Source: Agarophyton chilense
Taxonomy: Eukaryota > Rhodophyta > Florideophyceae > Gracilariales > Gracilariaceae
Assembly: GCA_030374765.1 (NCBI GenBank)
Contig: JARGXX010000121.1
Span: 62,001-126,000 of the forward strand
Reading direction: 5' to 3'
Length of the DNA stretch: 64,000 nucleotides
Shown here: piece after piece, positions 53,661-63,946 of the stretch
How the letters are laid out: every line of letters begins with the position of its first letter
Numbering within the stretch: the first letter of the stretch is position 1
Position numbers and translations under genes: made by a program
The notes under the pieces: generated by a model
Told to the model about the DNA's origin: nothing
Databases searched by the model: none
Seen by the model: the letters and a program-made list of their open reading frames with translations, nothing else

Positions 53661-54172
53661 TGGCCAAACCCAATCTACAAGTGGAAGGCCAATCGATACC
53701 CAGAACCTTGAAGGTGGAAGAGAACACGTCACAACCAGTTCCAGTTTGTCATATGAAGTACATTAACTATAAAGTACGTGCTTCAATGTGTTTCTCCGAT
53801 CGCCTTGCCGTTCCGGTCACCCGAGTGTTAGATACGGGGGCCGGCCCAAACGTTCTGAACTCCCGCGTCATACCTGAGGCGGTACTTCGGAACTTGAGCC
53901 GACCTCCCGACAACAACCCGCTGGTGGATGCAAATGAGCGCCCATTAAACCTTAGAGGTATGCTAACTACTGTAGTGCAGCTCAGACACCTCAAGGTAAG
54001 ACTTCAATTCTTTGTGGTCGCCCGATTACCAACAGACTGCCTACTAGGTACGAACTTCATTGACAGACATGTCAAAGCAATCCTTCCTGGTTCCCGTACC
54101 GTCGCCCTACGTCACGGGAGACGAATAGCAAATTTAGGTAATACGGAAACCAAACGGGGATGGTTCGTCTAA
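53648..54172 (+). CDS. pol: Element D aspartic protease
   Basis: 174 codons open. The active site VTRVLDTGAGPNVLNS lies near residue 60. The strands LRHLKVRLQFFVVARL and the second motif CLLGTNFIDRHVKAI follow, as in B. A stop and a frame change separate it from RT. Confidence 0.85.
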   Translation: MVGVMAKPNLQVEGQSIPRTLKVEENTSQPVPVCHMKYINYKVRASMCFSDRLAVPVTRVLDTGAGPNVLNSRVIPEAVLRNLSRPPDNNPLVDANERPLNLRGMLTTVVQLRHLKVRLQFFVVARLPTDCLLGTNFIDRHVKAILPGSRTVALRHGRRIANLGNTETKRGWFV

Positions 54173-54211
54173 CCGAAAAAGGCGATATCCACCGAAACGG
54201 TCTCCAACAAA

Positions 54212-55240
54212 GTGCGCATTACCAAACAGGTTGTTATCCCGCTAATGCACCAAATATTGGTACCGGTGTCGTGTGCGACCCCCGAGCCAGTCATATTACA
54301 AAACCATCCGAGGTTAGCACATCAAAACCTCACCTTGATGGCCAACGGAATTGTCGACAACATCCCAAATCAACCCTTGAAGGTGTGTCTCAGCAACTTC
54401 AGCAGTCATGACGTTAAGTTGCCGAAAAATACAAATGTTGGCATCGCACTACTGGCACCACAAGGAGTCTTCACCGTAGCTCACACTGACCTTGGCGAGG
54501 TTACCTTCGATAAGGAAGAGGGGGTGCGCAAATGCGTCCACAACCACAAAGGTATCGATAATTACCAACTTGGAATTAAAGCTAACCGATAAGGCATCGG
54601 TAGACAAAGAAAAGAAACCTGACCCTGAAAGGCAATGGCAAGATACAGTACAGATCGGTGAAGAAAACGGCCAACTGCGGGGCCGTATTATCGACCTTCT
54701 GGAGGAGTTCGAAACGATGTGGTCAGGCCATCTGGGCCAAATTAAGGCCACACAGCATCGCATCAAGCTCCTCTCTGACTCGAATCCGATTTACCAGCAA
54801 CCATACCGTGTAGGTGCGAAGGCGAGAGAAGTAGAACTCAAAGAATAGAAGTGAATGCTCCAAGGAGGGGTAAGTGAACCAGCCCACTCAGATTGGGCTA
54901 GTCCCGTGGTTCTGGTTCAGAAGAAAGGGGATAACCGTATGAAGTTCTGTGTGGACTACAGGAGGCTCAATAGCGTGACCATCAGGGATTTGTACCCGAT
55001 AGCTAGAATATATGAGTACATCAACTCCTTGGGAGATGCGCAGATATTTATCACGTTGGATGCCAATTGTGGTTATTGGCAGGTACCTATAGGTGAGGAA
55101 GATCGAGACAAAACGACCTTCACGTGCCATGCAGGTTTCTTTCGCTTCACGCGGATGCCATGAGGTTTGCACAATGCTCCAGCCACCTTTCAAAGGGCGC
55201 TGGACATCATCATTTCGATGGTTAAATAGACAACCGCCTT
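54212..55240 (+). pseudogene. pol: Element D reverse transcriptase, first part
   Basis: Linker with ILQNHPRLAHQNLTLMANGI, then FETMWSGHLGQIKATQHRIK and two stops near 54848-54854. RT motifs from 54855: HSDWASPVVLVQKKGDNRMK, FCVDYRRLNSVTIRDLYPIA, ITLDANCGYWQVPIGEEDRD (catalytic D). A TGA at the MPFGL motif near 55161 and a TAG near 55227 break it, the latter where W is expected. Confidence 0.85.
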
Positions 55241-56470
55241 GGTATACATCGATGATATAATCATCTATTTCAGATCGGTAGAAGGGCCTTTTGCTCACGT
55301 ACGCACCGTACTAAACCTCCTAGCTGAGGCGGGGGTGACGCTGAAGCTACGCAAATGCGTCTTCTTTACCAGAACGGTTGAATACCTGGGCCCCATCATA
55401 GGCCCTGGTACCCTAGAGGTTGCGCTGAGCAACATTAGAGCCGTACAGGAGGTCAAGTTCCCACGATTCCAGACAGACATACGATCCTTTCTTGGTTTAT
55501 GTAACGTCTATCGTCGCTTCGTGAAGGGATTCGCGAAAATAGCGGCTCCCCTCAACAAGAAGCTCCAGAAAGGTGAACCTGAACGGTTTGAGAATCTATC
55601 GAACGACGAAATGGATACCTTTGAGGAATTGAAACGAGCGCTATTTTCGCCGCCAATCTTAGTGTTACCGAAAACAGGTTTACCGTACACGCTTGATACA
55701 GATGCATCCCAGGCCAAAATTGGTTGTTGTCTCATACAGGAGCAGCACAACGGAGACAAATTACCTATAGGGTACTGGAGCCGCGCTATGAATGAGGCAG
55801 AGCAGAACTACACGGTAACCGAGAAGAAATGTCTAGCAGTAGTGTGGAGCATGTTGATGCTCTGTCCATACCTGTATGGTGAGCGCCTTACGTTGCGCAC
55901 GGACCACGACGCCTTGAGGTGAATCCTCGGACTCGTAGGTGCGTCTGGTAGACTTGCCCAGTGGAGGTTGAGGCTGTCAGAGTTTGAATACGACGTACAG
56001 TACCGTCCAGGTATCAAGCACAGCATAGCTGATGCTATGTCACGCTTCAACACCTCAGGGTCAGAGACAGAACCTGTGGACGATTATATCACTTGCTTTT
56101 TTGTGTCATCCAACCAAAATGGTACAGGCGAACACCTAGAAGGATGTTGGGGCTTCCCTGAAGAAGGTCCCTTGCGGAACGCCGATATGGTCACGCAGAT
56201 GCTGACCCTAGAGGAAACGAACGTCATGCCCGTAACCCGAGAGGAATTTCTACGAGAACAGGCCCAGGATGCGTACTGCGGAACCCTGGCTGACCAAACT
56301 GGTTTCAAAGGATCACCATTCGATGTGGACCACAATGGGTACATCGTTAGGAGGTCAAGCTTGGATGGTAGCCTTCAAAAGGTGGTTCCGAAGGCGCTGC
56401 GCCCGAGAGTCTTGTATCTCGCGCACTACCCGCGACTCTCCGGACACCCCGGCGACACCAGGATGTATTA
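55239..56470 (+). pseudogene. pol: Element D reverse transcriptase end, RNase H, integrase zinc finger
   Basis: Catalytic loop VYIDDIIIYF (both aspartates present), RKCVFFTRTVEYLGPIIGPG, SFLGLCNVYRRFVKGFAKIA, then RNase H: YTLDTDASQAKIGCCLIQEQ, YTVTEKKCLAVVWSMLMLCP, RTDHDALR with a TGA in place of W at 55920, LAQWRLRLSEFEYDVQYRPG, IADAMSRF. Integrase starts LRPRVLYLAHYPRLSGHPGD, with TAA where Q is expected near 56468. Confidence 0.85.
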
Positions 56471-56486
56471 AACATTGAGTTAATAG

Positions 56487-57950
56487 TTGTATTGGCCTCA
56501 TATGGCCCATGATGTCTATACTTTTGTAGGTCAATGCGAATCTTGTGTTCGTACCCGCTGTGGTATTCGAAAGCATCGAAAGTATCTCAAGCTGTTTCCA
56601 GAAGGGGTTCCACTGAAGTTTGTTGCGATAGACTTTCTAGGACCACTTTCCAAGACCAATAATGGGTGTCAGCACATTCTAGTGATCACCGATAGGTTCT
56701 CAAGGCTCACGAGAGCGATACTTTTAAAGGATACGAAGTCAACCACCCTGGCGATTGCGTTCCTCAACAATTGGGTCTACCCGTATATTGCACCACTGTA
56801 CCTACTTACCGATAATGGTTCAAACCTGGCATCGAAGTTCTTCGAAGCAGTCTGTAACCTCTTGGGTATCAAGCACTATTTCACTACTGCCTACCACCCG
56901 CAGACGAACGGACAGGTCGAGCGCTTTAACCACACATTGGGATCAAGGCTACGACACTATATGGAAGAGCATCAAACTGGGTGGGATGATCTGGTGCAAC
57001 CGCTCACCTACTCCTATAACCTTCAGATAGACCAGTCCACGCAGACCACTCCCTTTGATTTGGTTCCTTCGCAACACCCTCCAGGTATTGTAGTGCAGGG
57101 AGATCATACCACCAGAACTGGAGCTGGCACACTGACCCCTCCCCAAATCAGGCGAAATACCCTTGTGAGGTTGAGGAGGGCTCTCAAACATGCAGAGAGC
57201 CGTCTCACTGCAGCCCAGAAGCGGTTCAAGGCCGACTACGACCGTAGGGTAACCAAAGTGGTCTCTGTATCGTCGGGACAATATGTCTACATAGACAAGC
57301 CACCTTCAGGTAAAAGACCACGACCGGGTGATGAAGCGGACGATGAAGCTATTGATAGAGATATCAATTCGAAGCTTCTACCCAAATCAGTGGGATCTAA
57401 TAAGGTATGGAACGCATCAAACTACACCGTTACGGTTGACCAGGACGGAATACCGAAGGCGATATCAAATGACCGTATTACGGTAGCACCTGAAACGGTT
57501 CAACATCGCATGGAGGCAGGCACCTCAGCCCGAGAGCCCAGAGCGGTAGCTCTGCTTACTCGACTCTCCGAGGTCCCCACCCCAATTGAGGTGAATAATG
57601 AATTACAACGGGATGATCCGGATTACATCCCTCTAACAGGGACGGAAATAGAACCTCACACGGTAACAGCAGAAGCTTCCGACCCGGCTCCCACGCACGA
57701 AGCTCCCAACTCGGAACATATGATCCCTCGAGGTAGCGGTCCTCCGGAAGATCAGGACCAAACCTCAGAGGAATTTCCCGTTGACCGTCTGGTGGGCCAC
57801 ACGCGAACCTACAATGGTCTAAAGTACACCGTAAGGTGGTACGTCTGGGGCCCAGAAGGAGACCCCCTCAAACCCCCAGCAGCAATACCAGCACACTTCC
57901 GTATCAGGTATTGGCGCCGTCGCAAGGAGCCGATGGCTGCAGACGGATAA
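56487..57950 (+). CDS. pol: Element D integrase core and chromodomain
   Basis: An uninterrupted 487-codon frame. Zinc-finger cysteines in GQCESCVRTRCGIRKHR. Catalytic triad: FVAIDFLGPLSK (D), YLLTDNGSNLASKFF (D), HPQTNGQVERFNHTLGS (E). The GPY-like region contains RRVTKVVSVSSGQYVYIDKP. The chromodomain (about 57780-57930) reads VDRLVGHTRTYNGLKYTVRW, Y-V-W-G-P-E-G-D-P, then HFRIRYWRR. Chromodomains steer integration to chromatin marks. This is the most intact integrase in the window. Confidence 0.9.
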   Translation: MYWPHMAHDVYTFVGQCESCVRTRCGIRKHRKYLKLFPEGVPLKFVAIDFLGPLSKTNNGCQHILVITDRFSRLTRAILLKDTKSTTLAIAFLNNWVYPYIAPLYLLTDNGSNLASKFFEAVCNLLGIKHYFTTAYHPQTNGQVERFNHTLGSRLRHYMEEHQTGWDDLVQPLTYSYNLQIDQSTQTTPFDLVPSQHPPGIVVQGDHTTRTGAGTLTPPQIRRNTLVRLRRALKHAESRLTAAQKRFKADYDRRVTKVVSVSSGQYVYIDKPPSGKRPRPGDEADDEAIDRDINSKLLPKSVGSNKVWNASNYTVTVDQDGIPKAISNDRITVAPETVQHRMEAGTSAREPRAVALLTRLSEVPTPIEVNNELQRDDPDYIPLTGTEIEPHTVTAEASDPAPTHEAPNSEHMIPRGSGPPEDQDQTSEEFPVDRLVGHTRTYNGLKYTVRWYVWGPEGDPLKPPAAIPAHFRIRYWRRRKEPMAADG

Positions 57951-58110
57951 CCTTAGACCTTCGTGGTACTCAGGCCTAAGGAAGAGGGAGAAAAGACGTC
58001 GTTTTCCGCTGAAGGTGGACGCATATGCGTGTTAGATTACCTACAAGGGAGGCCACGAAAGAACAACCAAATGTGACAGTAGAAGAGACAACAAGAAACA
58101 ACATTTTACT

Positions 58111-60366
58111 TTAAGAAGGACCCGTCGGTTTAGAAGCAAAGGAATCAGGAGGACCCGTGTTATTGACTACCCACGGAGGAAAACCTGCAGAAATGCTAGG
58201 AGCCATCGACCTAGGAAATAGCGAAGGAGCGGTAGCCCCGCCACTGGGGATAGGAGTCAAAACCAAAAAAAAATTAACGAAAGGAACCGCCGGAGCGGGT
58301 TGCGGAACCGCAGGGTTCAAGTTAGCACCTAGAAGTGGATCCGTCAAAGTATCAGATGGCGCAGCAGCAGATATGCTTGCCAGATTGGCAACCTGAAGGA
58401 GGGCCAGTTGGGAAATTTCCAACTGGAACTGATTCTGGAACTCCCCAAGTTGGTTCAGCGCCTTCATGTATTCCGCATGGCGCGGCATCAAATCTTCAAA
58501 GAGCTTTAATGCGGCAACCACGGAGATAGGCCCAGCCCTCTGAAAGTTGGTGGCGCAAGACTGGCGAATTCGATCCAGCAAACCGACTACGGCCGGAGAA
58601 TCTATCATAGGTGGAGGCGGCGGACGATAAATACCCGCTAACAGAGGTCGAACTGGACCAGCAACCCGCGAGGAACTCGGTTGAGTAGGAGTCACACCCG
58701 TAGGGATAGGCGAATTACGACCTTGAGGTAACGGCTCGGACGGTAAGAGACCAGCATAACGACAAACTGGTGTCTCCAGAGTACCATGATAAGGTTCGGG
58801 GCTCGCGGGAGCTCCATAAACAGGAGGCTCTCCGAGATAGTATTGGGCGTGGCGATGCACAATCTCCCAAGTTGCGGGATCGAAAGCCTCCCAACCTTGA
58901 TGGCAATCCCAATGGTAATTCTCGCTCTGCTCGAGATACGAATCCAAATCCTTCACGGTATAATCGGTTCCCTCCACAATGTTCTCGTAACCAAATCGGG
59001 AAATATCCTGGGCAACCCTCGGAGGTATGAAGAAGGTGCGACCTACAGGTTGAACACCATCTCGGTATATGTCACTGTCGGAATTGCGACAATCCGAATC
59101 GATACCGTAACGGGCGGCCTCCAGAGCCAGAATGGCAACCAACACGGTCCACTACGAGAGGGTAATCGACCAAATGAGGTAATACCGCTCTAGGTTCCGG
59201 GAAATCTGACTCCCGAAGTACGCCAACACCGGGGGAGTTGGCACGCTCAGCGATAACGGAACCTCATAGGACTCCCACCACTCTGGTCGAAGCACGTACC
59301 AATCGCTTCTGCCCTTCGTAGGTTGTGAGAAGTACTCCACGTTACGAAACATATGCATAACGCGAGTGTAAGAGTTGCAAGTGCGAACGCCACTCTCCGT
59401 CGTTGCATCCTCGCCCCACTTCCAACAGTCAGCCCAATTGATAGTGGTGAAAGGCCCATTCAGGGAAAACAAGTCAGATGAAACCGGAAGGTAAGTCTCC
59501 GGAATAGACGGGTAATGGCACACTTGCACCACCAATCGACGGTAATAATCCAGCTCCGGTTCGATGCGCACATACGGCAAGTCTCTCAGATATATCGGCG
59601 GGATGAAATACCTCAAAGGTGTATGACGCTGCCGACTCTGGTAACATTCCAGTCGATCCTGACGAGGTTGAGACTCTTGGTCCCGTTTCTTCAACAGCAA
59701 TGGAACGGAGCGAAGACGCTCGCAGTCCCAACGGGACAAACCCAAGTAGGTATCCAATGGTGGTCTGGTAAGAGCTGCCGGCAGTGACGAATTCCCCACC
59801 GCCACAGGCCAATCGTGCTTCAACAGGTCACTGTTCGTCATCTGGTCGAAGGTAATACCAAAAGGTCCATACTGACTTGTCGTCCGGTTCGCCGCACCGA
59901 ACGCGAGATTGTGAGCCCAATTCGTTTGAGTCGTCAAAGGAAGTCCACCACTGCGTTGGTACGGGTCAACCGGAGTCCCAGTGGAGAACTGAGTCGTAGG
60001 GACAGGCATTCTGCGAAACCCAATGTTGGTAGGCGTTCGCGAAGGCGAGCGAGTCACCCTCTTGGTAATACAACCGTGTCCATGCCCACGAGATGGGCCG
60101 CTACCTGACATGGTTGGGAAAGCCGTAGCTCGACCCGACGAACGAGGTAATGAATCGACCTCCGCCGCCGCGGTGAACACCAGCAGATATTCATCATTCT
60201 GAATTAGAGCCTCCTCGGTACGTTCTGAGGAGACGGCCAACGGACCCAACCTTTCCGGTAGTACAGACACTGACCTTTCGGGTAAAACAGTGGCCGGCGT
60301 GCGGTCGCGAGCGGGTCCAGACCTTTGAGGTATCGTGGAACGGCACCAATCCGACCTTAAAGGCAT
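58111..60366 (-). pseudogene. Element D aORF (opposite strand to pol)
   Basis: One minus frame of about 750 codons with a single TAG at 59152. ATG 60366 is likely; an upstream ATG at 60495 lies in different-looking sequence, and an internal one is at 60111 (MSGSGPSRGHGHGCITKRV). A Ser/Arg/Pro-rich head is followed by a conserved block with WWESYEVPLSLSVPTPPVLA, a hydrophobic WTVLVAILALEAARYGID, FFIPPRVAQDISRFGYENIV, a predicted coil (EYMKALNQLGEFQNQFQLEI) and a Pro/Ala-rich end. It matches the A/B aORFs in order and in several blocks. It ends 160 bp from pol's stop, tail-to-tail. The function is unknown; it is the best-preserved member. Confidence 0.75.
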
Positions 60367-60410
60367 AAATGCAGGCGTATAAATCCCCTCGGGATCTCTT
60401 AATAAACCTG

Positions 60411-60948
60411 TTCTGGATAGTAAAATTCTAATCAACTCCACAAGAACATTATACAGTTGTAAAAAAAGAAGCGGAGAAGAAAAAAAGTTCTTCAATGGAA
60501 CAGGAAGTAGAAAAAGACGACATGCAATCTTTTAAACATAATTTGGGTCTCGAAAGTGAAAAAAAGTTGTTAAAGATGAAACATCACTCAGAACGTTCAT
60601 AAAAAATTGCCATCTAAAAGCATTGAATCTGTTGACAAACTGATCAGCGCTGCAGATAATCTTTTAAACGCATCTAAAGCTGCAGAGCCAGCTATTTTAG
60701 TAGCTAACATGTTCATTACACATCACCTCTAAATCCAGGTCCTGTAAAACAAGTCCTTTTCTTCTTGATGCAGTAATCTCCTTCCAAATTTGAGGTTTAA
60801 TACTCTGAAAAATACATCATTTCTATTGTTGATCACAAAGTGTCTTCTTTTTGTCGTATAATGACAGGAGATGTTCCTTTTGATATTTACGACTTAGGAG
60901 AGCGATTTTTCACGGGCAATGAAGCCTTGAGCGCTATATTCTACTAAA
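60411..60948 (+). pseudogene. Short decayed reading frame next to element D
   Basis: AT-rich sequence with a plus-strand Lys/Glu-rich run (MEQEVEKDDMQSFKHNLGLE) to a stop near 60600, then one frame over KSIESVDKLISAADNLLNAS and PAILVANMFITHHL to about 60732. It looks like a frameshifted small coiled-coil gene; not recognised. The sequence after 60732 shows nothing. Confidence 0.3.
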
Positions 60949-61427
60949 TGTTGACAACCAAGTAATAGTTTCTATATATTTACCTTCTCGTTGAAAATTT
61001 GTTCATAAAATATTAATACAACTTATTAGAGTATTGTGGTTGCCACTTGGAAATGTAGAAAATGCAAACAAGGTCTTCGTCAGTAGATCAGAAACCGTAC
61101 TTTTCTGATACCGCCCGTGGAACCTATACAGTGCGGTTCACTATATATTGAGACCTGCACATCCCCCAACATAGTTTGATAAAGCCAGACACCACTTAAA
61201 CTACAACTAGAGTTTTGGTTCAACTATTCCCAAATTACTATATGAGTTTCACCACGCTTTGACGCCTATAGCTCTTTACCTACACGGTAGAGGCTATTTG
61301 TTTCGTTGTTAATCTCTGCAGGTTTGGACGGTTCTTGGGTATCATCGAGATTTGATACGTCTACTTTTGACGGTGAGCTCTAGTGTGATCCCCTGAAAAA
61401 TCGACAGCAGACCTTGATTCTACGACA
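60949..61427 (+). repeat. Diverged LTR related to element D's
   Basis: Starts TGTTGACAACC and ends TTCTACGACA, with blocks such as TGATAAAG-CAG-CACCACTT, TTTTGGTTCA and CCTACA-GGT-GAGGCTA shared with 50806-51302. Overall similarity is perhaps 70-75% by eye. The bases after it retain CATTTTTGATTTC and TTTGTCGTA, a possible eroded primer site, so it may be the 5' LTR of an older element rather than D's 3' LTR. Confidence 0.6.
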
Positions 61428-63104
61428 TTTTTGATTTCAAACAACTTTACTCTTTGTCGTATTTCAAATGGTTCTCTTCTTCAAATTACAAGAACAAAGC
61501 CTTTATAAATTGTCGAAATGAACCAAATAACAACCAGCAATACACCAAAATCGTTCTAGACTCAATAATAATAGAAGAAATGATTCGTATGTCGAAGACG
61601 TATGCTTCGAATGTGCACGCTTTCAAAATCGTTGTGATTTGAACGAATGTTACTCTCAAAGCTACGAGAATATCGTTCATGAACTCCATACTTTCGAAAA
61701 TGAAGCTATTAAGTGCAACCCTTGTAGAATTGTTTCATATGAATTAGGTATTTTTTGTGGATGGTCAAGTTAGAAACGTGTCCTCTTTGGAGAAGTATCA
61801 TTGCCAATTTGTGCGGCCTGTGAATGTGGTGTACATATGCGCGTGAGCAACGACCGCATCTGAATGAGATGACTGAAATATATTTATCACGGATAGTTGA
61901 TAGGTGCTTTCCGGCACTGCTAGATAGTTTAGATATTTTACCTGGAATTTTTAAACGTATGCAAGAAAAAATACTACAGTTTTCAATATTATAGTGAGAT
62001 AGTTCTTAAAATTAGGATTGTACCAATCGGTTGAGCTTCGTTTGTGAGTGTACTACTCGTACGCACAGTAGCTCTGGTTGGGTATAGGTAGAATGGGCAG
62101 TTGCAGCCACCAGGAACGGCAAAAATGTGCGGAGGGGATGATTGGCTTGAAAATCTGTAGTTGAACTGTTCATAATAACCACTAATCTACGCAGACGACA
62201 AAGGCGAAAAAGTAGGTGTGCTTACAATTTACTGCCAGGGGTAGTAGACGAACTCTGGTGCTTAGGAACCCCGAGGCTCAGTCCCTACTGTAAAGCCTAC
62301 CCTATTATAACTGAAAAAATAAAACAATTAGTAAAGCTGCACCAGTCGCAATCTTATTAAAGCTACACTAGTGTTCATTCACCTATACTCGTGCTGCTAT
62401 TACGTCATCCGTCCTGTAACGGGGCGTTCGTTCCTATTCCGTTGTTTAAGTGTCCAGCTTCGGCATCTCCGTTGGGGTTGATGGCAGCACGATGTGAGCG
62501 AGTAGCCGACAGCAGCTTTGGCCACACTGCCATCCGTTCGGTACGAAAATCCCTCTCAACTGAATGGTCCCGGCACTATAATACCACTGTATATTGTCTC
62601 GGTGACTGTAGGCAGACACCAAGTAAATTAGTCAGCAAAGAATTCTTGCCTCAAAAATTGTTCGCTTTAGCAAGTAATAACACTTATCAGTCGCTATTTT
62701 GATCAGCCTACGACCTTTCTTTTATACTTGCTTCAAGAAAAGTTTTGTGAACAATGTCTTCGGTTCGCTTTACACACCGTTTGTGGGTTTTCATACCAGT
62801 ATAGGGTACCGTTTTCCATTTTTCCTTTTCTATTTTTACTTTATTCTAACCTCACTCTTATGGTTTTTTCCACCTCTTTCTTGTTGGTTATTATTTTGTT
62901 GCCCTATTGGCGCCTAACCACCCACACCTAGTCTTTGCCGTCACTACTACTGTGAATTGCTGAAACCACAGGAGGATACAATTTACACTTTTTATTGATT
63001 ATACCGCTTTGTAGTATTCTGCACTGTCGGAATACCGATGCAAGATATTTTTGGCTAAGTATGATGATACTCATAAATGAGTGCATTGGCTAGGATGAAG
63101 ATAT
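61428..63104. other. Long gap without a gene
   Basis: AT-rich. An imperfect 15-bp direct repeat TAAAGCTGCACCAGT / TAAAGCTACACTAGT occurs near 62331-62376. The 103-codon plus frame at 62391-62702 shows no domain and is not supported. Nothing else is recognised. Confidence 0.4.
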
Positions 63105-63375
63105 GAAGTGGCACCCCGCAGATAGTCCGTGAGGTGGTATTATACACGTGGGATCTCGGTCTGCCACGGCGCATTCGATTTCACCCTTTGCAGGGAAATA
63201 CCGGATTGTCAACGGCGCATGTAGTGAGTAGCCACATGGCATTCAGGCCTACCCTTCGTAGGCGGACGCCCATTTAGGGCTAGGTATCTCGTACTGTAGA
63301 GGGGTTAATCAGCTAACCAAACTTATATATAGATATTTTTATGTGCGGGGCTCAGCCTTGTGCACCGTACTCAAG
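63105..63375 (+). repeat. Diverged fragment of a C-family LTR
   Basis: The plus strand aligns with the sense strand of element C's LTR: TGCCACGGCGCA, CAACGGCGCATGTAGTG, GCCACATGG, TATATATAGATATTTTTATG and CTCAGCCTTGTGCAC correspond to blocks on the minus strand at 20400-20640. It is cut off at 63376 by element E's LTR, implying E inserted into or beside it. Confidence 0.55.
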
Positions 63376-63821
63376 TGTGAACGAGCGACAATAACGGTTA
63401 AGCTGTGTAAGCCGCCGGGCCCTGAAGGATCTTACAGACGCCACGTGAACTGGTCGTCCTCAGTTGGACTCAGGCCGATTGTTAATCTGTTTTAATTAGT
63501 GTAATAGATTAGCATTACAGAGCCAGGGAGATCCCAGCGCCTCGCCAGTACTATTTACTAGGCTCGAAGGAGGCTTCTTCCTTAGAGTAAGGAAGGCACC
63601 GTTCGGATACTAAATAACCCCCTTTGGTACCTAAGTTCCACCAATTGGTCTCCAAGCTATCGTTTCCGTAGCTCCAACCTGTAAGACTACGCAGTAAACA
63701 CCAGCCCATTGCACCAATTACTCTGAGAGTGCCGCCGTCAAGTATTCGAACCTTAGGATTCGCTCTACCACACTACCGCCGGTCGAGACCCGAACGCTGA
63801 CCCACCCGTTATTGCATTACA
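63376..63821 (+). repeat. Element E 5' LTR
   Basis: Starts TGTGAACGAGCGACAATAAC and ends TTGCATTACA. It is 446 bp and of the A/B family, followed by the primer site TGGTCTCCTAAC at 63825. The minus strand carries the tRNA-like motifs. Confidence 0.85.
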
Positions 63822-63946
63822 TTTTGGTCTCCTAACTTATAATCCTCTAGGAATAATTGAACAAACCACTGGGACGGAGAATTATCCGGATTCTATCCTT
63901 TGGTTTCATTCCCCAAATGACCGGAAGTACAGAAGCCACCGCCATT

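Larger units (their letters stand above)
50806..60410 (+). mobile_element. Element D: Ty3/gypsy chromovirus
   Basis: 5' LTR 50806-51302, primer site, gag, zinc knuckle, protease, RT, RNase H, integrase with chromodomain, then a minus-strand aORF. Coding is long and mostly open, with isolated stops. The right end is unclear: sequence after about 60410 becomes AT-rich and no matching intact 3' LTR is seen. The nearest related LTR (60949-61427) is far more diverged. D may have lost its 3' LTR. Confidence 0.8.

Noticed and set aside
50806..61427. LTRs 50806-51302 and 60949-61427 as the two ends of element D
   Set aside because: They differ far more than the coding state of D suggests, no target duplication is seen, and sequence after the right copy resembles an eroded primer site.
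62391..62702. A 103-codon plus-strand gene
   Set aside because: No domain, no homologous context and biased only by chance openness; not supported.
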